DNA of 32,808 nucleotides from Planctomycetota bacterium (GCA_029978905.1 JAPOIM010000047.1:1-32808); one strand, 5' to 3'. Counted from the first letter of the stretch, positions 9,701 through 16,350 are shown. The notes: generated by a model not told the origin, from the letters alone. Numbers and translations are program-made.

Positions 9701-9800
9701 CCGTGATCGCGACAGTGGCGAACATGACCAGCACCAGACAAGGCACAGCGGTGGCTTGGCTCGGCACGAACCGCGGCATGATCTGGTGGAGTGGGCGCAT
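6792..9800 (-). CDS. bamA: BamA outer-membrane assembly factor with a Pro-rich linker
   Basis: About 1002 residues from ATG 9800 (alternative ATG 9779). It inserts beta-barrel proteins into the outer membrane. After a signal peptide (hydrophobic core VPCLVLVMFATVAIT) and a Pro/Gly-rich stretch come five POTRA-like repeats, recognisable from segments such as VRIEGNKV, VRFVGNQRI, TTFVGNSI, VSFVGNTKF and a divergent fifth at INVHIRGEH. The C-terminal half is a 16-stranded barrel of the surface-antigen family, with the diagnostic loop-6 motif in GGYNTLRGFVFRG. Unlike proteobacterial BamA (about 800 residues), a roughly 130-residue Pro/Gly/Ala-rich segment (about 7870-8270) separates the last POTRA from the barrel, and the protein ends GFAR rather than in an aromatic residue. 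The frame stays open upstream to 10193 but that would overlap the divergent gene, so it is not used. It heads an operon with the GT9 gene. Confidence 0.93.
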   Translation of the reverse strand: MRPLHQIMPRFVPSQATAVPCLVLVMFATVAITAATARAQFPSQPPAAPPVGETPSPGGNLTGNGVEPLAAVDSVTPVEENNRIVEVRIEGNKVTDVAKLPSLMTRAGQIFDASVIEEDVRSLHRSRKFVDVHPKYVRVAEGIVVIFQVVERPMLGHVRFVGNQRITTRTLGKQAEIDVGDSMDPYVVEEARRRIESYYHEKGYDAAKVTTVEGNKPDDRGAVFLIDEGRSRKSLWTTFVGNSIASDARLLTQIQSKPGVFWLLGGDVDREKVDADVDMLTAYYRSLGFFQARVGREIEVVHGPLRDWTFLTFVINEGPRYKVRNVSFVGNTKFKGEFLERDLKLASGEFFNQSKMDADLGLIRDIYGGRGFVFADIRADPRFLEEPGEIDLVYNVAEGQRYRVGQINVHIRGEHPHTRHSTILNRLSLRPGDILDIRKLRADERRLKSSSLFLNDPAKGEGPRIVFSKPDAGDTQLAGEPGFRGQSPDDEDQDAVIDLVLEGTVVKPVVYGETPPTPQQEHASPSTTSPTAPLATGTLWRGQSPDGTQPWGGSPLAPTGPESINYAQSTAPQPPRYAQLPAPGLVEPPGGIPPAVGYGGALPPMAPGAQPAFAQPGFPPGVVPDVQAFPGAGFPDQPPPVFPGNEPYVVVDIDAEETQTGRLMIGAGVNSNAGLVGNIVIDEQNFDLFRLPTSWDDIRNGTAFRGAGQRFRLEAAPGTQLQRYTATFQEPYLFDTRIGLSTSASYYTRYFYDWAEGRVGGRVGLGYQFAFAPDLSVNAGFRGESVDVFEPRVSAPAINDMLGTNSVYGFSGGIIHDTRDSPFLPTQGHLLTFEFEQVIGTFVYPRGILEARQYFLLNERPDGSGRHVLSIGSVLGMSGPDTPAYDNFFAGGYNTLRGFVFRGASPRENGAIIGGPFEWLNTIEYLFPITADDSLRGVIFTDFGTVESNVSIQNMRVAPGFGLRITIPAMGPAPIALDFAVPVAYAPYDSQQLFSFFVGFAR

Positions 9801-9944
9801 GTGTGGCGTCGGCAAAGGGAGCGTCTTTTCTGGGGCCCGTAGGGGGCGGAGAGAAATACTGCACCGATTGCTCACGCCACAACCCGAAATCCTGATCCAA
9901 TTGCGGGTGAAGAGCCGACGAAGGCCGCCTTGGGCATACCGCGT

Positions 9945-9992
9945 TTTTCCTGCGTTTCCCAAAGTGCCGAAAACCTTGACCACGCAGGAAAA
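9945..9992. repeat. 11-bp inverted repeat, operator candidate
   Basis: Arms TTTTCCTGCGT (9945-9955) and ACGCAGGAAAA (9982-9992) are perfect complements separated by 26 bp. The right arm lies between the -35 and -10 of the promoter candidate at 9976-10005. The position is typical of a repressor or looping operator. An RNA hairpin is less likely because most of it would lie upstream of the transcription start. Confidence 0.5.
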
Positions 9993-10005
9993 CGTGGGGT
10001 ACGTT
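9976..10005 (+). promoter_or_regulatory. Sigma-70-like promoter for the YrdC-YwlE/rpiB genes
   Basis: TTGACC (9976-9981) and TACGTT (10000-10005) are 18 bp apart. The -35 matches the consensus in five of six positions; the -10 is weaker. The start would be near 10012, giving a leader of about 78 nt before ATG 10090. Planctomycete sigma-70 promoters are poorly conserved, so this is a tentative call. Confidence 0.4.
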
Positions 10006-10089
10006 CCATGCGGGTGGCTGCTGTCGGTCACCATGCCCTCTTGCCCGCATGCCACGGCCGCCGACGGCCCTCGCAGCCGGGGATGATTC

Positions 10090-11226
10090 ATGCCACCGAA
10101 GATCATCGATCTCAGCAAGACCGACGATCTTCGAGATGTCGTGCATCTGGCGGTGCAGGCCCTCGCCGAATCCCAGGCGGTGATTTTTCCCACGGAAACC
10201 GACTACGTGGTTGCCGTTGCCGCGCGGAAGGCTGGCGTGGCTCGGGTGGTGGATCGCGCGGTAGTGCGGGCGAACGAGCCGTTGTTGTCGCTGGCCGTGA
10301 AGAGTGCGGATGAAGCGCTCGACTGGGCACCGCGGCTGACGGGTGTGGCGCAGCGGATTGCCCGGCGGTGCTGGCCTGGCCCCGTGAGCATGCTGGTGGC
10401 GGACGATCACCCGGAGAGTTTGGTGCACCGGCTGCCCTCCGCCACGAAGCAGGCTGTGGTCGGCGACGGCAAGCTGCGGCTGCGGGTGCCTGCGCACCCA
10501 CTGCTTGGCGACTGTCTGCGGATGCTGGATGGACCGGTGGCCCTGCTTGAGCCCGATCCCGCGGGCGAAGGCGTTCCCGTGACCGCAGAGGAGTGCGTGG
10601 CACGCTGTGGTGACTCGGTTGCTCTTGTGCTCGATGATGGCCGCACCCGCTATGGCCAGCCGTCGACCACGATTGCGGCCGACGCGTCAGGCTTTCAGAT
10701 CGTGCGGCCCGGGGTGATCGCTGAGGAGACGATTCGCAGGCTCGCGAGCCTGATGGTCCTCTTTGTGTGCACGGGAAACACCTGTCGCAGTCCGATGGCG
10801 GAGGCGCTCTTTCGCGACATGGTGGCCAAGCGGCTTGGCTGCCGGCCGGATGAGGTCGAGTCGCAGGGGGTGGTGGTTGCCAGTGCGGGGATCGCGGCCT
10901 GGGCGGGTGGGCGAGCCAGCGGGAACGCGGTTGAGGCGATGGAGGAGCGGGGGATCGATCTCACCGCCCATGCCAGCCAGCCGCTGAGCGATTCTTTGGT
11001 GCAGCAGGCCGACGTGATCTGGACGATGACCAACTCCCACCGGGCGGCGATCACATCGCAGTTTCCTGAGGCCGCGGCACGTGCGGCGGTGCTTTCGCCC
11101 GATCGGCGGGATGTGCTCGACCCCATCGGTGGTCCCCTGGGCGTTTACCGCGAATGTGCCCGGCAAATCCACGATCATCTCGCTGCCCGGCTGGAGACCC
11201 TCGATCTCAGCCCGCGGCGGGGGTAG
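10090..11226 (+). CDS. YrdC-like domain fused to YwlE-type protein (arginine) phosphatase
   Basis: A 378-residue two-domain protein. Residues 10-215 resemble YrdC/Sua5 (TsaC), which makes threonylcarbamoyl-AMP for the tRNA t6A modification: PTET (34-37) and a PSTT segment near 191 are kept, but the lysine/arginine pair near residue 58 and the S-x-N motif (expected near 152-156) are absent, so this domain may be inactive or altered. From residue 222 comes a low-molecular-weight phosphatase: CTGNTCRS (227-234) carries the catalytic Cys and Arg, and DVLDP near the end supplies the general acid. Thr231 corresponds to the threonine that makes Bacillus YwlE specific for phosphoarginine; tyrosine-specific relatives have a bulky hydrophobic residue there. 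No stop lies between the domains, although ATG 10753 could start the phosphatase alone. rpiB follows 66 bp downstream, as in the Bacillus ywlC-ywlE-ywlF cluster. Confidence 0.88.
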   Translation: MPPKIIDLSKTDDLRDVVHLAVQALAESQAVIFPTETDYVVAVAARKAGVARVVDRAVVRANEPLLSLAVKSADEALDWAPRLTGVAQRIARRCWPGPVSMLVADDHPESLVHRLPSATKQAVVGDGKLRLRVPAHPLLGDCLRMLDGPVALLEPDPAGEGVPVTAEECVARCGDSVALVLDDGRTRYGQPSTTIAADASGFQIVRPGVIAEETIRRLASLMVLFVCTGNTCRSPMAEALFRDMVAKRLGCRPDEVESQGVVVASAGIAAWAGGRASGNAVEAMEERGIDLTAHASQPLSDSLVQQADVIWTMTNSHRAAITSQFPEAAARAAVLSPDRRDVLDPIGGPLGVYRECARQIHDHLAARLETLDLSPRRG

Positions 11227-11292
11227 ATTCGTTGCCTGAAGTCCGCGACGGAGGCTCGCGGTCTCGGCCAGTCGAACTGGGAGAGGGGTCGT

Positions 11293-11766
11293 ATGCGGAT
11301 TGCTATAGGAAGTGACCATCGCGGAGTGGATGCCCGTCTGCGCCTGATTGGGCTGCTTGAGCGGCTCGGCAACGACGTCATCGATTGCGGTTGCGACGAC
11401 ACAAATCCCGTCGATTACCCCGATGTGGCTGCGAGTGTGGCAAACCGCGTGAGCGATGGGTCGGTCGACCGCGGGATCCTGCTGTGCTGCACCGGCGTGG
11501 GGATGGCAATCGCGGCCAATAAGGTCGCGGGCGTTCGGGCCGCCACCTGCCACGACGAAGTGACGGCCGAAATGAGCCGGCGTCACAACGACCTCAACGT
11601 GCTCTGTCTTTCCGCCGAAATGATCGGTCCCGAGGTCCAGGACAAGATGATCCAGACCTGGCTGGCGACCGGATTTGAGGGGGGGCGGCACTCCCGCCGG
11701 GTCGAGAAAATTGCCGCCCTCGAGCGGGCGTGCGGCGAAAAAGCACGAGAAAAAGCAGGCGAATGA
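11293..11766 (+). CDS. rpiB: Ribose-5-phosphate isomerase B
   Basis: A 157-residue RpiB/LacA/LacB family protein that interconverts ribose 5-phosphate and ribulose 5-phosphate in the pentose phosphate pathway. The N-terminus MRIAIGSDHRG and the central CCTGVGM.IAANK block are diagnostic; Cys65 aligns with the catalytic cysteine and His98 in RRHNDLN with the ring-opening histidine. Length is normal for RpiB (about 150), with a short charged Glu/Lys/Ala tail. A GAGAGGGG ribosome-binding site lies about 5 nt before ATG 11293. It follows the YrdC-YwlE fusion on the same strand and is probably co-transcribed with it. A LacA/LacB-type allose or galactose role cannot be strictly excluded but nothing nearby supports it. 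Confidence 0.95.
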   Translation: MRIAIGSDHRGVDARLRLIGLLERLGNDVIDCGCDDTNPVDYPDVAASVANRVSDGSVDRGILLCCTGVGMAIAANKVAGVRAATCHDEVTAEMSRRHNDLNVLCLSAEMIGPEVQDKMIQTWLATGFEGGRHSRRVEKIAALERACGEKAREKAGE

Positions 11767-11909
11767 GGTAGTTCCGGAGCCTTGGGGCGTCGGCACAAAC
11801 TCGTCGCGTCGTACCGATCGTGCCGTTGCCGGATCGCCGCCAAGGCTGGAAATCGTTGGCGGATTCATTGAACCCGCAAACGCCGTTGTTATCGTCGGAA
11901 AGAGGCGGC

Positions 11910-11945
11910 ATGAGCCGTCGCGATCTTCCGAGGAAAGCAGCCTGA
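11910..11945 (+). CDS. Possible 11-codon leader peptide
   Basis: ATG 11910 is preceded by AGAGG at a short spacing and encodes MSRRDLPRKAA before a TGA at 11943-11945. That stop shares its A with ATG 11945 of the next gene (TGATG), a layout typical of translational coupling. It may be a leader peptide or chance; conservation would decide. Confidence 0.25.
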   Translation: MSRRDLPRKAA

Positions 11946-12517
11946 TGCCGATAGCACGCCACCCAAGTCCCGAGGACGTGGACTGCCTGCTCCGCAATGC
12001 CGAACTGCGTGATCTGATCGAGCCGTATCTCGACGAGTCGATCCACGAGATTGATTTCGCCTCGATGCCAACGGCGGTCGAAAACCGTTTCCTGGAGTCG
12101 ATGCTGGCCTGGGAACAGGCCCCGATGTCCCCGATTGGGCGGTGGTTTTCTCCGCCCCTCGCGTTGCCTCCAGCCAGCCTCCTCTCCGACCACGCGCTGC
12201 GGGAGCGGCTGTGGGAGACGATCGAGCAGCTCTTTTCGAAGCGGGTTGTGCTGGACTATGCCGACCACCTCAGCGACCGCGAACTCTACTCGTTGATCCG
12301 TCGCGATATCCTGCCGGCGGCGATCAAGCAGGTCGACTTGCCGGATAACTACTTCCACTGGGACTGCAGTGCCTGCGACGTGGAAGATGCCACGGTCTGG
12401 CTTACCTACTACGCCTCCGAGTTCGACCGCGAGCAGTGGGCGTTTGAAACGGGGTGTGAACTTCCGCCGCGGGCGGTGCCCCCCTACCCGCGGGCCCTGC
12501 CTGCCGCGCCGGTCTGA
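11945..12517 (+). CDS. Hypothetical protein, soluble, acidic N-terminal half
   Basis: A 190-residue protein that I do not recognise. The reading frame is open further upstream (to 11675), but the upstream part overlaps rpiB and is low-complexity; ATG 11945 has a GAGGA motif about 11 nt before it and begins a sequence of ordinary composition. No signal peptide or membrane segment is visible. It has a helical N-terminal part, a stretch rich in Pro around GRWFSPPLALPP, and a C-terminal part containing the pair WDCSACD, whose two cysteines could bind a metal or be redox-active. It is the third gene of a plus-strand run after the YrdC-YwlE fusion and rpiB, 178 bp downstream of the latter. Function unknown. 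Confidence 0.75.
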   Translation: MPIARHPSPEDVDCLLRNAELRDLIEPYLDESIHEIDFASMPTAVENRFLESMLAWEQAPMSPIGRWFSPPLALPPASLLSDHALRERLWETIEQLFSKRVVLDYADHLSDRELYSLIRRDILPAAIKQVDLPDNYFHWDCSACDVEDATVWLTYYASEFDREQWAFETGCELPPRAVPPYPRALPAAPV

Positions 12518-12525
12518 GTGCGGCG

Positions 12526-12554
12526 GCGCGGTGAAGGCTTCGCCGCGCGGTGAA
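12526..12554 (+). repeat. Direct repeat CGCGGTGAAG, also GC-rich hairpin
   Basis: The decamer CGCGGTGAAG occurs twice, 19 bp apart (GGTGAA at 12530-12535 and 12549-12554). The same stretch can fold into a GC-rich hairpin (GCGCGG with CCGCGC) just after the stop of the preceding gene. It lies 70-100 bp upstream of the sigma-54-like promoter at 12627, and its GGTGAA half-site recurs in the dyads at 20471-20559. It may be an activator site, a terminator, or neither. Confidence 0.35.
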
Positions 12555-12626
12555 GAACCGATCGCGCCCGGAGCCTGGGAGACGTGTCGACGGCGACGTT
12601 TGGGCGGTTTTGGCGCGTCCTCTGTC

Positions 12627-12642
12627 TGGCACGCCGTCTGCA
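12627..12642 (+). promoter_or_regulatory. Sigma-54 (-24/-12) promoter candidate
   Basis: TGGCACG (12627-12633) and TGCA (12639-12642) match the RpoN consensus TGGCACGrNNNTTGCW, with the invariant GG and GC at the required 10-bp interval. Transcription would start near 12654, leaving about 57 nt before ATG 12711. The region lies outside any gene. Confidence 0.55.
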
Positions 12643-12710
12643 TATGCTCGTGGCAGCTGCTTCTGTGTATCGTTGAGGGAGCGGCTTCTTCTCCTCTCGA
12701 GGTTCTTGTT

Positions 12711-13814
12711 ATGCGGCGGTTCTCGTGGTGCTGTGGGGCGCTTCTCGTGGCGAGTGCGATTGGTGGTGGAGTGCTGCAGCAGGCCGCTGCGGATGACGCC
12801 GAGCTCGAGCGCGTCATTCAGGCAGGTTCGCGGTATCTCGCGGAGATTGGTCAGGCCGAGGATGGCAGTTTCTCTGCCGAAGCTGGGCCTGCCGTCACGG
12901 CCTTGGCGGTGACGGGCTTGCTCCGCACAGGCACGCCCCCTGATGCCGAGGTGATTCGTCGCGGCATCGACTATCTCTTGTCGTTCTCGAAGCCGAGCGG
13001 CGGTATTCATCCTGATGAGTCGCCCTACGCCAACTACGAGACTGCGATTTCAGTGATGGCGCTCGCGGCCTGCAACGACGACGGTCGCTACGACGAAACA
13101 CTTGCCAAAGCGGAGGCCTTTCTCAAAGGGTTGCAGTGGGATGGTGGCGAGTCGATCGACCCGGCGGATCCGGCCTACGGTGGCGCCGGCTACGGCAGCA
13201 AGCAGCGTCCGGATCTGTCGAACACAGCGTTTTTGATCGAGGCACTGCGCACGGCGGGTGTCTCGGAAGACGATCCGGCGATCCAGCGGGCCCTCGTGTT
13301 TGTCTCACGGACGCAAAACTTGGAAGGGCCCGCGAACACGCTGCCGTTTCCAGCCAAAAACCCCGATGGCGGCTTCTACTACACACCCGCCAATGGTGGC
13401 GAGAGCCAGGCCGGTGAGACCCCCAATGGTGGGCTCCGGAGTTATGCGTCGATGACCTATGCCGGGCTCAAGAGCATGATCTTCGCAGGTCTCGACCGGG
13501 AAGATTCGCGCGTGCAGGCGGCGGTGACGTGGCTGCGGAAGCACTACACGTTTGAAGAGAATCCCGGCATGGGCGATTCAGGGCTCTTCTATTTTTATCA
13601 GACCGCGGCCAAGGCCCTCGACGCCCTCGGTGAGGATGCGTTTACCGATGCTGCTGGTGTGGCGCATGACTGGCGGGCCGAACTGGTATCGGAACTTGCT
13701 AGCCGGCAGCAGCCAGATGGATCGTGGATCAACGCGAATTCGCGGTGGCTGGAAGGGGACCCCAATCTCGTCACGGCCTACGCCCTGCTCGCGCTGGCGT
13801 CGTGTCGCGAATAA
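12711..13814 (+). CDS. Secreted prenyltransferase/squalene-oxidase repeat protein
   Basis: A 367-residue exported protein built of alpha/alpha-barrel repeats of the prenyltransferase/squalene-cyclase superfamily. A signal peptide (MRRFSWCCGALLVASAIGGG to about AAADD) leads to repeats with GSF, GGI, GGFYY and QQPDGSW elements that resemble QW motifs. The catalytic DxDD motif of squalene-hopene cyclases is not apparent and export argues against lipid cyclisation in the cytoplasm; in planctomycetes such proteins are common and of unknown function. ATG 12711 is chosen for the signal peptide and a GAGG 8 nt upstream; the longer open frame to 12369 overlaps the previous gene. A sigma-54-like promoter lies 69 bp upstream, suggesting regulated expression. 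It ends facing the aldo/keto reductase gene across a shared hairpin. Confidence 0.88.
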   Translation: MRRFSWCCGALLVASAIGGGVLQQAAADDAELERVIQAGSRYLAEIGQAEDGSFSAEAGPAVTALAVTGLLRTGTPPDAEVIRRGIDYLLSFSKPSGGIHPDESPYANYETAISVMALAACNDDGRYDETLAKAEAFLKGLQWDGGESIDPADPAYGGAGYGSKQRPDLSNTAFLIEALRTAGVSEDDPAIQRALVFVSRTQNLEGPANTLPFPAKNPDGGFYYTPANGGESQAGETPNGGLRSYASMTYAGLKSMIFAGLDREDSRVQAAVTWLRKHYTFEENPGMGDSGLFYFYQTAAKALDALGEDAFTDAAGVAHDWRAELVSELASRQQPDGSWINANSRWLEGDPNLVTAYALLALASCRE

Positions 13815-13833
13815 ACCATCCCTGACAAACGCC

Positions 13834-13853
13834 GTTCACCACTGATGGTGAAC
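13834..13853. terminator. Hairpin shared by two convergent genes
   Basis: GTTCACC (13834-13840) and GGTGAAC (13847-13853) pair perfectly around a 6-nt loop. It lies 20 bp after the stop of the plus-strand gene and includes the stop codon of the minus-strand aldo/keto reductase. There is no U-run on either side, so it could be a bidirectional termination or mRNA 3'-end-stabilising hairpin. Its sequence resembles the dyads at 20471-20559. Confidence 0.4.
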
Positions 13854-14822
13854 GAGCGGCCGGATCATGTCGTCGTACACCTCCTGCACGGCCGCCAGTG
13901 TCTCAGTTGAGAGCGGCGCCCATGCGGAGGCCTGGGCATTGGCGATCACCTGATCAGCCTTGCGAGCGCCGGGGATCACTGTCGACACGGCCGGGTGCGA
14001 GAGGATCCAGGCCAGAGCAAACTGGGCGAGCGTGGCTCCCTCAGGCACGAGTGGCCGCAGGCGTTCGACCGCCTTCAGGCCGGTTTCGTAATCGACGCCG
14101 GAGAAGGTCTCCCCCTTGTCAAACACTTCGCCCTGCCGGTTGAAGGTGCGGTGGTCGTCGGCCGGGAAAATGGTGCTCGGCGAGAACCGCCCCGTGAGCA
14201 GGCCGCTGGCCAGCGGGACGCGGGCGATGACAGCTACGTTCCGCTTGGCGGCTTCCTCAAGAAACCGTTCAGCAGGCTTCATGCGGAAGCAGTTGAAGAT
14301 GATCTGAACGCTAGCCACGCCGGGGTACTCAATCGCTGCGAGGGCCTCATCGACGGTTTCAACGCTCACGCCGTAATGCGCGATCTTGCCTGCGGTGACG
14401 AGGGCATCGAGTGCGGCAAAGACCTCGGGCCGAGCGTAGACGTCACGAGGCGGGCAGTGCAGCTGCACCAGTTCGAGTCGATCGGTCTCGAGGTTCTGCA
14501 GGCTGCGGTCGATGAACGCGGTGAGATTCTCCGCGTTGTAGCCGTCGGCGGTGTGCGGGGAGAGGCGTCGGCCAGCCTTGGTGATCACATGCAAGGGCTC
14601 GCTGCGCTCGCGACGCAGGCGCGCGATCAGCCGTTCAGAAAGCCCGTCGCCGTAGACGTCGGCCGTGTCGAAAAGGGTGATGCCCTGGTCGACTGCGGCG
14701 TGCAGGGCGGCCATCGATTCGTCATCGTTGGCCCCGCCCCACTGGCCTCCACCAATGCCCCAGGCGCCAAACCCGATCTCTGAAACTTGCCAGCCAGTCT
14801 TTCCAAATGTGCGGTGCTTCAT
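13836..14822 (-). CDS. Aldo/keto reductase
   Basis: A 328-residue NADPH-dependent aldo/keto reductase with the (beta/alpha)8 barrel. The catalytic tetrad is complete: Asp52 or Asp55 and Tyr57 in FDTADVYGDG, Lys82 in ITKAGRR, and His122 in LVQLHCP. The C-terminal cofactor segment includes LAWILSHPAVSTVIPGARKADQV, typical of the AKR11/AKR12-like group acting on small aldehydes or sugar-derived carbonyls; the substrate cannot be read. ATG 14822 begins the conserved KHRTFGKTGWQVSEIGFGAWG motif; the open frame further upstream to 15032 lies in the divergent gene and is rejected. The start is only 84 bp from the start of the divergent membrane-protein gene, so the two share a promoter region. Confidence 0.93.
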   Translation of the reverse strand: MKHRTFGKTGWQVSEIGFGAWGIGGGQWGGANDDESMAALHAAVDQGITLFDTADVYGDGLSERLIARLRRERSEPLHVITKAGRRLSPHTADGYNAENLTAFIDRSLQNLETDRLELVQLHCPPRDVYARPEVFAALDALVTAGKIAHYGVSVETVDEALAAIEYPGVASVQIIFNCFRMKPAERFLEEAAKRNVAVIARVPLASGLLTGRFSPSTIFPADDHRTFNRQGEVFDKGETFSGVDYETGLKAVERLRPLVPEGATLAQFALAWILSHPAVSTVIPGARKADQVIANAQASAWAPLSTETLAAVQEVYDDMIRPLVHHQW

Positions 14823-14906
14823 GGGAGTCTTTCGTGTGTGGATGTGTGCGTGTCGGTGCACGAGTCTACAGTCAGAAGTGATGTACGCCGCCGAAGGAGT
14901 TTCGCT

Positions 14907-15827
14907 GTGCAGGATGCGGGAACCGACATGCCGCGAAACGCCGTGCCGGTGTCTGCCGCGTGGTGGCGTGATCGTCGCGGGAGGCCTTTGGTGTTTGCCG
15001 GGCTGCTGCTCACGCTGAGTGGGCTGACGCATGTGCTGGTGTGGTGGATCGACGGGGGGCCTTGGGAGGGCCCCGTCACCTGGCGGAAGCCGATTCTGTT
15101 TGGCATCTCTGGCGGGGTGACCGCGCTCTCAGCTGGCTGGGCCCTCGCCCGTTTTCCTGCGAGGCGAGGGGATTTGTTGCTGGCGTGGAGCACCGCCGTC
15201 GCCCTGACAGTGGAGGTTGGGCTGATTGACCTGCAGCGGTGGCGAGGCGTGGCCAGCCATTTCAACCGCAGCACGCCGCTCGACTCGGTCCTCTATGACG
15301 CGATGGGTGTGCTCATTCTCTGGGTGACCCTTGTGGTCGGAGACTTCATGGTTCGGTCCTTCCGCCAGCCGAGCGGCCTGCCAGCCGACATGCGCCTGGC
15401 GCTGCAGGCCGGGCTTGTGACCCTCTTCTGGTCGTGCCTGCTTGGGATCTGGGCGAGTGTGTATGGGGAGCGGCAGATGATGGTCGGGCAGCCGCCGGAG
15501 CGACTGGGGGCAGCGGGCGTACCAAAGTTTGCCCACGGAGCCGTGATCCACGCCCTGCAGTGGCTGCCGCTGGTGGCCTGGGCTGCGAAGCGAGTGGGGT
15601 TTGAAGAAAGGCGGCGGCTGTGGCTCGTCTGGATGGCCACCCTCGGCACCGTCCTCCTGTCGGCGTACTCCCTGCTGCAGACGCTTGCGGGCCGCCCGCG
15701 GGTCGACGGTTCGTGGCCGCTCGCATCGGTCCTGGCAGCGGCCGTCACGCTGCTGCTGGTGCCGATGGCGGTCGCGTTGATGGGGCTGGCGGCGCGTCCT
15801 CCACGGCCAACCTCTGCCGGAGGCTGA
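14907..15827 (+). CDS. Eight-helix membrane protein of unknown function
   Basis: A 306-residue integral membrane protein with about eight hydrophobic helices, for example PLVFAGLLLTLSGLTHVLVW, ILFGISGGVTALSAGWAL, LYDAMGVLILWVTLVVGD and LATLGTVLLSAYSLL. I chose a GTG start at 14907 because AAGGAG stands 7 nt before it, the best ribosome-binding site in the region; ATG 14928 seven codons later has none. The segment GPVTWRKPILFGIS after helix 1 recalls a hypothetical membrane-protein family with a WxKP motif, but I cannot name it. Charged and aromatic residues around helices 3-4 (DLQRWRG, HFN, YDAMG) could form a conserved site. Its 3' end overlaps the end of the convergent ABA4-like gene by 83 bp. 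Function unknown. Confidence 0.8.
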   Translation: MQDAGTDMPRNAVPVSAAWWRDRRGRPLVFAGLLLTLSGLTHVLVWWIDGGPWEGPVTWRKPILFGISGGVTALSAGWALARFPARRGDLLLAWSTAVALTVEVGLIDLQRWRGVASHFNRSTPLDSVLYDAMGVLILWVTLVVGDFMVRSFRQPSGLPADMRLALQAGLVTLFWSCLLGIWASVYGERQMMVGQPPERLGAAGVPKFAHGAVIHALQWLPLVAWAAKRVGFEERRRLWLVWMATLGTVLLSAYSLLQTLAGRPRVDGSWPLASVLAAAVTLLLVPMAVALMGLAARPPRPTSAGG

Positions 15828-16230
15828 GGCGGAGGATCGTGTGCAGGAGGAATCCCACGGGCCCAGCCAGGAAGGTGAGTAGCAGCGCGATGGTTCGCAG
15901 TGGCCAGGGGATTGCCAGGCGCACCGCATCGCGGGCAATCCAGGCGCCGACCACCATGTCAAACACCAGATAGTGGGTCCACGCGGCGGCAAACGCCCAG
16001 TCGTCGCTGAAGAGCTGCTGCAAGCCGTCGATCGTGGCGAGGTCTGGGGGGGTGGGGCCTCCCGACGCAAGTTTCCAGCCGATCAGACCGGCGTAGCCGC
16101 AGGCGAGCAGGGCCGGAACAACGGCTGCGCACAGGACGCTCGAAACGGCTCGCCGGCCTGGGGCGACCATCAGCACGATCCAGGCGAGGAGGGCGACGGT
16201 GTTGGTCACCTGGAAAAACGTTTGGGGCAT
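15745..16230 (-). CDS. ABA4-like (DUF4281) membrane protein
   Basis: A 161-residue membrane protein of the ABA4-like/DUF4281 family. Plant ABA4 is needed for neoxanthin synthesis; bacterial homologues have no proven role. Four hydrophobic helices are visible: FFQVTNTVALLAWIVLMVAPG at the start, an Ala-rich second helix, one containing AAAWTHYLVFDMVVGAWIARD (the HYLVFD-GxWIxRD segment is the family signature) and TIALLLTFLAGPVGFLLHTIL. ATG 16230 has GAGG 8 nt upstream. The frame is open far upstream into the SHD1 gene but that part is antisense shadow. The Pro/Ala-rich tail (about 27 codons) is what overlaps the convergent membrane-protein gene. Divergent from the SHD1 gene with 120 bp between starts. 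Confidence 0.85.
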   Translation of the reverse strand: MPQTFFQVTNTVALLAWIVLMVAPGRRAVSSVLCAAVVPALLACGYAGLIGWKLASGGPTPPDLATIDGLQQLFSDDWAFAAAWTHYLVFDMVVGAWIARDAVRLAIPWPLRTIALLLTFLAGPVGFLLHTILRLSLRQRLAVEDAPPAPSTRPPSAPAAA

Positions 16231-16350
16231 GGGAGGAGCCTCAGCGACCCAGTGGAGTGGATACGGAAAAGCGAGTTGCATCGGTACACTGGGAGCGTTG
16301 CCGTGTGCAAGGCGTGGATCTTGAAAAGGTTGGGCGAGGAGGCGTGACCG

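Larger units (their letters stand above)
9801..10089. other. Divergent intergenic region between bamA and the YrdC-YwlE fusion gene
   Basis: A 289-bp region between two divergent starts. It holds a sigma-70-like promoter and an interrupted inverted repeat pointing toward the plus-strand gene, both listed separately. I do not see a convincing promoter for bamA by eye, and no small gene with a ribosome-binding site. Confidence 0.6.

Noticed and set aside
9801..10193. N-terminal extension of bamA up to 10193
   Set aside because: The frame is open but overlaps the start of the divergent YrdC-YwlE gene, and its sequence does not look like a signal peptide; ATG 9800 leads directly into one.
12369..12710. 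Longer start for the squalene-cyclase-repeat gene
   Set aside because: It would overlap the preceding gene and bury a clear signal peptide; the sigma-54-like promoter also lies inside it.
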